Origin: Mangifera indica
Taxonomy: Eukaryota; Streptophyta; Magnoliopsida; Sapindales; Anacardiaceae
Assembly (NCBI RefSeq): GCF_011075055.1
Contig: NC_058147.1
Coordinates: 434,001 to 498,000, forward strand
Reading direction: 5' to 3'
Length of the DNA: 64,000 nucleotides
The notes beneath the pieces were generated by a model. The model was given only the letters and a program-made list of their open reading frames with translations, had not been told where the DNA came from and ran no database searches. The position numbers and the translations under genes are program-made. This document shows positions 44,601 through 57,100 of the stretch, one piece after another; the first letter of the stretch is position 1, and the number at the start of each line of letters is the position of its first letter.

Positions 44601-46967
44601 GAGGAAGAATTCCAATGGCTAATCAAGTGAGTACTAGATACTAAAACTTGATTTTATGTGTTTAATATGAATTTTATGTTAAAAATTATTTAATCAGAAA
44701 CTAAGCATTGCAACTTACCTCTTATCCTCATGATATTAGGCCCCTAGTGATTAGTGTCTAACATACATTTTTGAATGAAACTACAACTGCACTATTTTTT
44801 GGTGTATGTGAATTTGAACTACCTAGTTCACGACCTAATTTGAACCGCTTGCATCTGTTCGACTTAGATGCTTGCAAAATACACCTTAGTAAGCCTTTGA
44901 GTTCTCAAAACCCCAAATAAGAAGAAGTGAACAAGAAATAGAGTGATTGAAGAGACTTATTAGAAATACAAAAAAGGTTAGATACAAAAGCTTCATACTT
45001 GCTTTGAGGGAGCTTGTGTTCCTCACTATCCATGTATAAATGATTTGACTCTTATTTATAGGTAAATACCACCTCTTCAAGATGTGACTAAATTTGATTC
45101 CTTTGCCACTAAGTACAAGATGTGGTTCAAATTAGTTGACCCAGAAATATCCTAAGAAGTATTCTGTCTAGAAAATATCTACCCTAACTACAAGCTTCTA
45201 GAGAGATAAAACTCTAAATGGATCTAGAGAGCTATAGAATGGTGTGGAACCTTATAGAGACAATACGCTTCCAGAAAACTCTACTACCTTGGCTTCGATA
45301 CCAACCGTCGTGGTTTGATTTGAATCTTTTGCAACCATGCAACTTTGGATGGTTTGTCTTCACCCTTGAAGCATAAGTCTGTGTTCTCAAAATTTAAAAT
45401 GAGAACAATTGAACAAGAGGAGTGATTAAAGAGAGCATTAATAAAAACGTGTTAGATACAAAAGCTTTACAGTTGTTTTGAAAGAGCTTGTTTTCTCACT
45501 ATGTACAAATGACCCTACTCGTATTTGCAGGAAAATTCCACCTCTTCACTTCTTAACTATAATTGATTCTTTGATCATCAAGTATATGATGTCACTTAAA
45601 TTAGTTGACTTAGAAATATTCTAGCATATCTTAAGGAGTATTCTCTTTGTAAAAATATCTACTCTTACTACAAGATTTTAGAGAGATAAAGCTCTAACAT
45701 GGGTTTAGAGAGACAATAAGCTTCTTGAACTTTTCACATTCTGCCAACATTTTCTAGTATCTTCTACCACTTTTTGAAACCTTTAAACTCTTTGAATCTT
45801 TTATGAATGTCCCAAAACACTCTTCCCAAAACACTCTACCTAATATAGAGATTTAAAAGAAAAAAACTTTATAAGAACACACGAATGAACTTACGACCTC
45901 ATGACTCGGCTTAAATAAACTCTTAAAAATTATGGGGTTTCAATGAAATTTTTTAATATTAAATGATTAAAAATTTTAGTCAAACTTGAGCCAACGTCTT
46001 ACTTGCTTGACAAGGTCTGTATATTTAATTGAGATGAGGTTGAGCTAAAACTACTCACACAGCTTGTTTGCCTCCTACAAATTATTGTTTTTTGACTCTT
46101 CTTAAGGCAGAAAGGCAATAGATATTTAGATTGGGAATCTCATTTTTCTATGTTTATTTCCCGCTCTCAAGGTATTCGCCATTGCATAATGTCAGAAGAC
46201 CATGGGAACTGCATCCTGATCGACCTTGCCAGTATCCGCCTACCATGCTCTTGACTGCTGATCATGATGACCGCGTAGTGCCTTTGCACACATTGAAATA
46301 TTTGGCGGTGAGTGTCCTTGTCCATTATTAATATTTGTCATGATGTGTGAATGCGTATGTCTAATTCCCAGCATTTGCTGTGTATAGGCTATACACCACA
46401 AGTTTCATTTGTGATTTTTTATAAATAAATATCTATTTATACAGTATTATTTTTCCAGTCTAATCGTCAGGTCAACAAGTCTGATATAAAACCCAGACCG
46501 GGCATTTGACTGGGTCAAGGCCCAGTCTGGTAATTATAGCATTGGATATACCTTTCAACATTTCACATTTCTGTTAGCACTATAGGAGTCGAGTTCTGTC
46601 TGTGTATGTGCCATTACAAAAAATTACCCATGTGTTGCCATTATTGTGAATTTGGACGTCAACATGTTTACTCCTCTCTCATGCTTCCAACAGACTCTGC
46701 AATATGTTCTGTGCACAAGCTTGGAGAATAGCCCTCAGACCAACCCGATTATTGGTCGCATTGAGTGTAAAGCTGGACATGGAGCAGGACGTCCAACACA
46801 GAAAATTGTAACCATCCCTTTTATGATTACTTGAGTTCTGTATCATGTATATATTATTTTTCCTTTATTTCAAGTATTTACCTTGACGCTTCCTACTGCA
46901 GATTGATGAAGCAGCAGATCGCTATGGCTTCATGGCAAAGATGTTAGATGCTTCTTGGACTGAGTAG
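41692..46967 (+). CDS. POP: prolyl oligopeptidase (S9A family), eleven exons
   Basis: Exons are 41692-41801, 41910-42330, 42425-42495, 42774-42933, 43147-43740, 43923-44303, 44401-44476, 44563-44626, 46172-46307, 46694-46807 and 46902-46967. They join in phase to give 730 residues, one fewer than the Arabidopsis protein as I recall it. The N-terminal part starts [20 protein letters not shown] and leads into [21 protein letters not shown] seven-bladed propeller follows, then the alpha/beta-hydrolase domain with [19 protein letters not shown] and [16 protein letters not shown]. The triad is Ser567 in GGSNGGLL, Asp in ADHDDRVVP (658 or 659) and His700 in KAGHGAG. A longer start at 41530 is possible but unlike relatives. 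The enzyme cleaves short peptides after proline, usually in the cytosol. Intron 8 (44627-46171) is enlarged by a retroelement. This corresponds to At1g76140/At1g20380. Confidence 0.96.
44833..45735 (-). mobile_element. TRIM-like LTR element inside POP intron 8
   Basis: Two diverged direct repeats of about 420 bases lie at about 44833-45262 and 45312-45735. They share GTTAGATACAAAAGCTT, ATACCACCTCTTCA/ATTCCACCTCTTCA, AAATTAGTTGAC and TAGAGAGATAAA. Between them, reading the minus strand, is TTGGTATCGAAGCCAAGG (about 45286-45303), resembling the primer binding site for initiator tRNA-Met, directly after the copy that would be the 5' LTR. There is no coding capacity. I infer an old miniature LTR element inserted antisense to the peptidase gene. 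Exon boundaries on both sides remain usable. Confidence 0.65.
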
Positions 46968-47861
46968 CCAAAAACGAATTTCTTCTTGTTGGTAAAATCA
47001 TTAAATGTAACTAATAACCACTTTTTTTGTCAAAATTTATTTTTGGCTATATCTTAGTGATTGTTGAGCATTCAAATATAGTCATAACATGTGACATAAT
47101 TTTAAACTTCCGATAATTAAATTTAGCATTTGAAGACAATTTTATTTGAAAATTAAACCTATGCTCAATGTTTTAGTTATTGGAACGGCTTTTGACTTTT
47201 GACCTGGTCTGGTATGGGTTTTTTTCCTGTCTAAATCTAAAAGCTAGAGAATCAATACTAATTTCATTGTATAATTTTACCAATCGTGTACCTTCATTAC
47301 CACATTGTTGAGGTTCAGGTTTGAGTTTCGCAGTTTTACCTGATTGGATGGTAGTTGAAAGCTAATCTAAACCCATCGAAAAATTTAAAGAATGGCATTC
47401 TTTACATTTACGATAATTAACAGATTCAACTGTTACCCATTAAAAACTTAGATTACTACTAGTCACATTTCTCGATATTAAGCTTTACTTTTTACTTTTA
47501 GACTACAATCAGGTTCGCCGCCACCAGCATGTTTGCAGGTGCACTGGCCACTAATAGTTGGAATCAAGACGGCGAAGCCGATAATCTATCGTAATGTAAG
47601 TTAGATGAGGCCAATGGAATATACCAACTATTCTAGCAAGATGTCCTAAATAATATCAGGTATTAACTTGAACAAAAGCCATCCAAGTGTATTATTGCTT
47701 CCAACCAAAAAATAAACCTAGCCTAAAGTACGACAAAAATAGGTCACAGCAGAAGAGGCAGACGATAACTTAAAATTATCCCTTTTCTGATATATAAATT
47801 ATCCCTATAGCGTCATGAGAAGGATAAGAACCTCTTACTGATTTTAGGGTCCATGTTCACT
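46968..47861. other. intergenic region between convergent POP and PUS10 genes
   Basis: This holds both 3' untranslated regions. It is AT-rich, with no frame, RNA gene or clear repeat that I can support. Confidence 0.45.
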
Positions 47862-50800
47862 TCATTCAGGCAGGAAACAATCCATTTTCACTTCTGTAAC
47901 ATCAAGTTGCAGAATCTCTGCTCTGCATCCCAAAATTGATCCAATGCTGAAAGACAAGGAAAAAGTTGCAAATAATTAGAAATTTCTACAATCAGCGACA
48001 AATTTGATGCTCATGTAGTTGCCATTGCAAACATTTTTTTGACTGATGATTAGTTTTTTCGGTACCTCGGAGTGGTGCGCCCAAGATCTCCATGAACAAA
48101 TTCCTTAATATATGTTCCAGCCTGCCATTGAAAATATCATCATTAGTATTTCACCAGATAATAGACTTTAATCAGTTTTTAGCACAGAAGGTATAAAATA
48201 CTTGAGGGCCTTGTATCTGTTTTTCTCTTTAACGAAAGTTCCTACTAGTTATCACAAAACCATATAAATATCTTTTCCAGTTACAAGGTTATCAACATTG
48301 TTTCTATCAAGCGCCATTGATTGAAAACAAATGTCATAATCATTAATTCAACAACTAGCTTTGCGTATATAAATCTAGTAACTAGATATAATGGTAAAAA
48401 AATTGAAATAAAATATATTACCTGGGTACAAAGATGCAAAAGAAAATACTGAGAACTTCCAGCAATCTTCTCAATTTTCATCCTACAATTAAACATATAA
48501 GCTAAAATTATTTCCGATAAGGTATTCTAAATTGGTAAACAGTTACGGAGCTATGATTTGCAATTCTTCAAAATTTAAGAGGCTCAAACCAATGTATAAT
48601 CTTTTCGCGTTCTAATGGACTGCGACGGTGTAGCACTCTTATTGGGGTCCTCTGCAAAATTTGCTGCAGAATAACCGGAATATGGTTTGAGTTGAAAAAT
48701 TAAAAAAAATAAAACCTTGCCAAAGAAGCCTAATGTTTTTTATTTTATATGTATAAAAATTACTTATGGAATCCCATGTAAATAGCCTAAATTTCGGTAT
48801 AGAGCCCCCTTAGGATCTTTGACAATTGAATTTAGTCAAAAATTTTATATATACTTCTCTTTACTGTACAGAAAAAGGTTGGCACCCACCAATTAAAAAT
48901 TGTTATTCAGAAAGCACGATAAAATATCAAAATAGGAATCATATTAGATACTGCAGGCACACTATATTATCATAGGAAAGCAGCAAACAAAACTTGTGTA
49001 ACTACTCACCATCTCCTTGAGAGAAGATACAGTCTGCAAGTCTTCATCCTGAAGAGGGTGGGATATCCAAACTAATGCAGCATATTGCTTCTGCAAAACA
49101 ATGGACCTAATCTAGGTCAGATTTACTCAATAAATTCAGAATTCGGAGCAACAATGAAAAGATGAACTACTACATTCAATTACAAAGGAAAAATAACCTG
49201 CTTTTCTGCTTCACCTTCATGCATCAGGTCCCAACCCTGACTGCCTACCACTTTAAGATTTTTTACCTTCACCTGCACCAAAAAGTAACTTATCCAGTGA
49301 ATCCTGCTCACAGATAACCAGAAGTGAAAGAAAAATCATCACAAACCTGGAATTGAACTTACTAATTTATTTTCCATGTTATTTATCTTCTCTTCTATTT
49401 CTTTCACTAACAACTCAGATGGGACTTGGCGTGCATTTTGTACCTCAACCAGGAAAGGCCTACCTGATCCTAACATTCGAACCTGGAACGGTAAGTCCAA
49501 TGATCAGAACATAATTTACTGATTTCAAACAACCATATGTGAAGTAGAACTTCAGTACATCTATATCTTCTCTACCAGCTGCATGAAACTTGTAATTGTC
49601 ACCCTGACACATTGGAAGAATGCTACCACCTATTATCTCCTGTGGAATAAGTGCTAAAAACATTAGCCTATCAACCCTATTAAACATGTTATTGACCATT
49701 AGCAGTAGTAGATTTACCTCAATAGATGCTTCTCCCATTCTTTCCTCATCAATGATCCAGCGTGTTTGACTCACATTTCTTGAGTACTGTAATACCAAAG
49801 AACAAAAGTAGATCTAAAGAAAGAGAAAATGTGTTTGCATAGTCTTAATTTCAAGTTTGGCATTGGAAATCTTCTTTGCATGTTAAATAAGGTTCCAAAC
49901 ATACTATACTGTGATGTTGTATATGTGAGATGTACAACTGTGAGAACAGTATTCCTTATTCATATTACATGCATAGTGCTAGGAACAAGCATGAGGAGGT
50001 CATGGCCCCTCCAAGCACTGTAAATCCAATTATTTTAACTTCATTTTAAAGAAAAAATCTTGAAAAGAACAACCCAATGTAAACATGACTTTTTTACTTT
50101 CAGATATAGGGACCTCAAATGTTGTTAACAAAAGAGAGGCAAGTAGTCCCATTTGTACTAAATTCACAAAGATATATTGAATTGAACTAAAGGAGGAAAA
50201 CATCAATTCAAATCTTATAGATGAACAACTGAATACCTTTAGGTATCTTCCACCAAAGAAGATAGGAGTCCTGCTGCAAAGACACTCCAAGCAGCAAGGT
50301 TCCTTGACCTAGAGAGGTAGGAGGACCAAAAACTTAAATACTCCGTGATATCAAACCCAATGAACAGCCAAATAAACAGGAGTCATCTAGAACACAACAA
50401 TTTTTAATCAATAAAAATAACATCAATAGTTGCAATCAAACTTTCATTCATCCATTAATCTGAACACCCACTACCACATGTACTTATTTGCACATAAACT
50501 CGAAAAAGCAGCATTTTGAAATTTCCTTCCAAAAATCATACCAGAATAGTAATACTAAAGAGCTCAGCAACCATTAATTACAATAATGATAATGTTCAAA
50601 TTTCAAGAAAAGTCCAACTGGTGAAGCATTGGCAATCAGACAAATCTTATTCAAGTAGAGAAACTGTAGGCTGAGACGTGAAGATTTACCATTTCTGGCA
50701 GGAAATCACACATGTTAAAAGATTCATTATCTTGCAAGCCATTAGAAGATCTTTCAGAGGCTGCATTTGCTTCAATAGTAGTACAAACAGAACTTTCGAC

Positions 50801-53124
50801 ACCATCAACCACTGACTCATGTTTGACATAGTCAAAGCCATTCTTAGTACCTGAATCAACCAAATGAAAGCATGTCAGCATCACAACTCTGAAGTCAATT
50901 GACTCTCTTTACATGAAGAGGCAGGATCATCACATTGTTCTGCTTTCTTATTTAAAATTTCCTTCATCATTAACTTAAATTGAATGTTAACCATAACCAG
51001 TTAATTTTTCTTTTTATGCCAAGTGTCAATAATAAATTAATGTATAAACATTTAGTTTTTGGGAAGACATAATAGTAATAAGCAAAATCCAATTCAAAAC
51101 CGATTAGTAATATGTAATGATCTATGACAGGTATTAGGTTCACATGGTAAAAAATTTTATAAAGTAAAACCTTAAAGAAAAATGACCAGGAACTTTCTTT
51201 CACTTAGCACCTTATAGTCTCACAGGGACAACCACTTCTGCTAAAATTAAGGAAGAATCTAAAGCAAAACCACCTTGCCACTCCTTTTATTAGTCAGTTA
51301 ACAACCACTACCACCATCACACACTATAGATTCTGTAGAACTACTTATATAGGAGAGCAAAATAAGACATATCATACATATGCATGCATGAGATTGGGAG
51401 GGGGGAAATCTAAGCAGCCAACTTTTCAACCTAGCTCCCATCATATTATTCATAAAATATTTACTGTAACTCCCATAAAAAGGAAAAACGTGAAGTGCTG
51501 GTTTTTCAAATTATGCACAATTTGCACTAGCATCTTTCTGTTTTCTGATATGTAAGAAATTATTGACTTAGAAATACAGTGCAAAATATCTATGGGTCTG
51601 GACTAGCAAATCAAAAAGTCTAGAATCATATAATGACAAAGACCTCAAAAGGCAAGGGTAGATAATCGCTAATAAAACAGGATCAAAGGCAGCAAGAAGC
51701 AATGTAGTAACTACAGCCTTCAAAAAGATAATAACAGATTTTGGTTTCTGTATAAACAACTTGACTTGCCTGTTTTCCTTCTTTTGCAGCCCTCATTTTT
51801 CTCAACAGAACTCTGAACCGTTTTTGATGCTTTTGCATGAATGTACGTCAAACGGATTCGGAAAGAGCTTTGACAGCATTTAACATCCTGCAAGACTTCA
51901 ATTTAATGAAGGATTAATGGGGAAGATCTATTTTATTTCTACACTTTTGTATACAATAGACATTTTTGTCTATAGTATAACAAGTCCTCAACTTTTCAAA
52001 GTAGACATCAGTAACTTATCTGAAAACAAGAATGCATGAACAATTTACATAATATAATAACTTGTCATAGTTAGAACATAGAGGTAATGATTTTGAACAG
52101 GTGATGATATTAAATGCTGCAAATCAACGGACAGAAAATATCTAATTACCAAAAATGTTTGAAGAGGATCTGATAAAGCAAATTTTAAGGCATCCTTTAC
52201 AGAAATGTGCTCAGATAATGACCTTTCTTGGAACCAAAGTTCAGATCCATACTTCTTCTTCATATATAACCTAAAAAATTACAAAAAGAAAAGATTTATT
52301 CACATTTTGTTGGCAGACGAATATTTGTATATTTCAGAAAGAAATCTATAACAGACCATACAAGAGCACAACTCTTGTAACTAAGATAATGCATTTAAGA
52401 ACTCTTTATAATATTAATTCATCAAATGCACACAAACAAAAAATTTATAAAGACATGTAAATAACAAAGAAATCAATCCTTACCAGACCCTGTTCTCATT
52501 CTCCAAAATAACCGGAGGTATGGACACCTCAAGAGAAAAGCTATCAATCTGATAACCTTCCTTCTTTACTAAGTCAGAAATTGTTACAGCCAAATCTTTA
52601 GCATTCTCCATTTTCACAAACATTGCTTTGATATCGCAATGAGTGAACTGCAGGATGCCTAAACAAATTCGGCAGAATTTTGGCTCAACGTGCACGGTAG
52701 ATTTTTCTGATTCAGCTAATACTCCAAGAATATTACACAAGACTGTTCGTAGTGAATTTGATGAATAAGCAGGCAAGAGTATTCCAAATAGCCGAAAAAT
52801 ACATCTCATACACACCTATAACATAACCAAATATTTTCAACACTTGATTTAAAAAAAAAAAAAGTTCAGTCTTGTCAAATTACAACATAGAGCAAGGACA
52901 TACCAACTCAATTGAATATAACAGAGAAAAAAAGAGAATCTAGATAATTAGTTCACACGGACCTCATTGGACAGCAAGTCCGTTACGGCGTCAGCCGGTA
53001 AGGACTGAGCGGCGTCGTTGAGAAGCTTAATTTCTTCATTTTCGCCAGAGAGGTGGCGCTCCGCGTCGATGGAGATAACTGGTGATGCCTCCTGGCCGTC
53101 GGTAACTTTTTGCGCGTTCGACAT
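47862..53124 (-). CDS. PUS10: PUS10-type pseudouridine synthase, fifteen exons
   Basis: Minus-strand exons are 52963-53124, 52484-52815, 52150-52270, 51770-51887, 50690-50850, 50237-50308, 49718-49786, 49559-49639, 49363-49482, 49198-49272, 49010-49090, 48590-48651, 48422-48482, 48066-48121 and 47862-47946. They join in phase to give 551 residues. A zinc-binding N-terminal module shows VCMRCIFRLFG and KFCRICLG. A THUMP-like region follows. The catalytic domain has TPIFFGGRYLKYSRNVSQTR, then the Asp-containing loop GREDIDVRMLGSGRPFLVEV, and later TPIRVLHRRSPLERE and AGTYIKEFVHGDLGRTTPR. PUS10 makes pseudouridine 54/55 in the tRNA T-loop of archaea and eukaryotes. The in-frame codon upstream at 53142 is GTG, so ATG 53124 is the start. 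Intron 4 (50851-51769) has a GC donor. It resembles Arabidopsis At1g20410. Confidence 0.94.
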
Positions 53125-54120
53125 TTCAAAACTAATCCGCACTTCAGTGATGGCGGCAGTCTTTCGCTCTCTTTGGTCTAGCGTAGGCGGAAAAAACTAT
53201 TAGGTGTATATAGAACACTGTAGCCTTACCTTCACGCCTGCTATCCAGTGAAATTTATGGTTAAAACTGAAAAAATTAAAATACTTATTTTATTTTATGT
53301 GTGATTACATTTCCCAGCAAATGGCCTCCAAATTTGCGCTCAAAATAGATTTTTTTGATTCGGGTGCAATTATTGTGTTGATTATGTTATATAATTCTCA
53401 AAGTAAGTAAATAATGAATTGAATTAAATTTGAATTCAACATTAATAAAATTAAGTTTAAACTCGAAAAGTTTTAAAAGAGTAAAGTTTGAGTTTGGTAT
53501 TGTAAGTGAAACTCGAGTTAGGGTTGATTGGCCTCGATACCTTAGGGTTGAGCTTGTAACAATATCGTTTGTAACCTTGTAGAGCCAAACATCTCATTGC
53601 TCAAGCTTAAGGCCAAGCTCGTTACATTTCTATAGCTCAAGTTTGAACCCGTGGCACGATTGTTTGTTTCAAATTTGATCAAACTAAGTTGACAATCAAA
53701 CTCGAACCAATTCAATTCAATCCAAGCTCCTTGAACTAAAACTCAAATCGAACATGTCCAGTATGAATCATGGATTAGACTCATTTTCATAAAATAAATT
53801 GAATTCATATTGATCTACACATTTAAATTTAAACCAATTCAGATCGAATCTAAAATAATTTTTTTTTAATTGAATTCAAACATTAACTCATCAATATTGA
53901 ACAGATCTCAAATTGAGACTTGTTTAAGCTTAGCTAAGATCAAATGCAGCCCTGACTGACAATGCAACTGTAACAGTGAAAGCGTTCATTGAAAAGAAAT
54001 TACTTTTATCAAACCTCCATAAATAGTCATAAAATTTATACAATAAGGACTGCTGAAATGCCCAAGTAAACAGGTTGTTTCTCTGTTAACAACAACGAGA
54101 GTCCATGAAGACAATATAAA
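53125..54120. other. spacer between ECH2 and PUS10 with dispersed repeat text
   Basis: PUS10 starts at 53124 and reads leftwards, so its promoter lies in about 53125-53300. Positions 53395-53945 are dispersed AT-rich repeat text with words like GTTGAGCTTGTAACAATATCG and CTCAAGCTTAAGGCCAAGCTC, loosely like repeats A and B. No gene is present. Confidence 0.5.
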
Positions 54121-57100
54121 TTATATTGATGAAGCTATTTGGTGGAGATCCACATAGCCAGAAAGCACACTTCGATTACGTTCTTTGACCTTTACTTGAT
54201 AAATGACCCTGTAGATTACAAAATCAATCTCAGCTATCTACTGAGTTAATGCTTTCAAGTCTCAACAATCACAGGAAAAGAAATCCTACCTTGAGTCCTC
54301 AAGCCACATCTCTGTAATCAAAGTTTCACCAGGGTAAACATGCAAAAGGAATCGGCCTGATATACTTTTCACCATGTTCGGATCCCCTCTACAAATACAT
54401 TTGATGATTGCTCTAACTGCAAAGCCGAGTGCGCACAGCCCATGCAATATCGGCTGAGAGAATCTTCATCACATGAGATAAAAAAGAGCCAGATCAACAT
54501 TAGGCATAGGAAGTAATTGAATGCTCTATGATAGAGGAAACATAATTTTTTGAAGAAATGGAGACTTTATATTACCAAGATAATGGAAAAAATTATGTGC
54601 CAAATTCGATTATTTTTATATGATATTGAAAAGTTTCAAATCATAGCAGTATAATCATGCCACCAGTGAACAACAGAAAATAGAAATTAAACAATGAAGA
54701 TTATAATCATCTTGTTTTTATTAAAACAAAATCAATAATACTTCATGCACCAATTAGTAGTGCATGTAGTTTTACTCAAACAAAATATTACATGGTGCTT
54801 AGCCCAAAAGACAGAAACAGAATAAAATTAGCATGACTAGCCAGTCCAACAATGAGATAAATCAGTTTTCTACGAATACTAACCCTGCAACTTTTGCAAT
54901 TTCAGGATCTGAATGCAGAGGATTATAATCACCAGATAGTCTATATAGCAGTGCCTGCAGAAACAGTAGCAAAGGTTCAATTTTTAAAGAACTCCAAATG
55001 CAAAAGCATCCCACATACACCCGAAAACTCAAGTAATTTTACTACAATTTATCTATCGTCTAAGCTACTCATGCACCTCCAGAGAATCTCCCATAATATC
55101 AAAACATTAAACATATGTTGTCAAGAACAAGAATTTAAGACCAGTGCTAAGTGATCAGCCTTCCTATATAATAAATAAATAAGAGAACACTGTTTAAAAG
55201 ATTAAGGCTTAAGACAAGTGGTCCAACGCTTGATTTAAAGGGACAATAAAATACAGTAACTCTGTCAAAATTTTGAAAACTGATGAGCTTTAGCATCCCT
55301 CTTCACCTTCTCAAAGTCATATTATACCATTATAACTTTCTAATCCACAAATCATGAATTCAGTACAACATGCCTGAGACGGTTGGGCATAATCCTCAAA
55401 TACTGCAAAAGGTTGACTTTTTGGGATTTTCACAGCTGAAGCCTGGTTGGTCGGATAGTTTGAGTAGGAAAAAGGTTGAGAAGATTTTGAGAAGCCACCA
55501 GCACCCCGCAAAAAGGCTGTCATCCTGCAGAGAAATACCTTAGCCAACTAGCATGGACAGGATTAGATCAGACAGTTTCAAAAAGAACTTACCGATTCAT
55601 GAATAATAGTTCACCAGATTCTGAATGAAAACATTTGGTTTCAATCTCAACAATAGCGGCTTTACCTGAAAAAAAAAACCAACACGGGAAATAGAAAAAC
55701 ATCAAAATCATTCCCATAATACATCATTATCTACCTCTTCCCTTTCCCTTCTTCGAATACACACACAGAGATTAAAAGAAATTGAGGAAAATTTAAAATC
55801 CCTTGAAAGTCAGCTTTTTTAAAGCTTTACCTATATATTAATTTTGTAAGAAGACAACTGCATTGAAACCAAAATGTCCAAGAAGGGGATGTGGTATTTT
55901 AATTTAATAAAAAAAAAGCACACTTCTGGTTGGGATTTTTAAAAAGTGAAATGAAAAGAAAATGTGTCAGTAAAACAAGATAGCAATACAACAAACTTAT
56001 CAGTACTAACCGTACACATAGTTTTACTAAAAGACCACTCTGACATTCACAATATACTCCCTTTATCTAAGTATATAAACTTGACAACACCAGTTGTTAA
56101 GTCGTAGTACCCTTATCATGCAATCCTGCAATACAAGGTTCAGTACGTACCTGCATCAATAATTTAATTACTCAGAAAATTTATGTCACACAAAAAAGAG
56201 AAGAATAAAAATGATAAACAATCTAAAAGTGCTTCTGGTGAGAAGCTTACAGAAGCACTAGAAGGCAATGGCTTGTATATTTCTATGTATTGTTGTCCGT
56301 GCAGCAGAAGACGTGGATCATATCTGGTATATTGCAACATATAGTCAACAATTATCAACACACCAGCAAAAATAGTATGATTTTGTTCTTATGGTACATT
56401 AATTGATAATGAGAAATAACATAGAAGAGACAGATGACTTATGAAAACTAAATACACTTACTCCAATCCAGGAAGATCCAGACCACCTGTGGAGCTCATT
56501 CTAATTGAAAACAGTGCAGAAAATGTTGGCAAGACCTAAAAAGTGGGAGATGCAATAGTAGATCAATAACTCTCGATCAGACAACAAATTTTACAGGCTT
56601 CTAGAATTGAACACAAGCACAAAGAATTGACGAAATAGGAAACTTCATTTTAGCTTCCACAAAATTTATACACTGAGGCCAAATTTAATTTTAGATTTGG
56701 GACTGATGACTCAATGCTCAAAACAGAAAACGAAAAGCAAAAATAAACCCACTACGTAATCCAAGAAAGCTAAAAAAAATAATAATAAAGTATACTTGGA
56801 TGAACTGCTGTCCGTTCTCATGGTAAACATATTTGAGCTCATCAGCATCCACAGCATCCTTTCCACAGGCACCAACACCCAAGGCATAGATCACTGCATC
56901 TCTGTTCACAAAAAGAGATATCACTTACGTGACTAGTTACAAACTAGGCTTCAAACACCTATATAACCAGAAAAATTATTGCAATACTGAATACAAGTAG
57001 TGGTATAAATATGTCAAAGGAAAGATTCAGCTTTCTGGGGGACTTGTACCTTTCAGTGTAAGTGTGAGTAGTCTGCAATCCATTCCATCCATGTACATGC

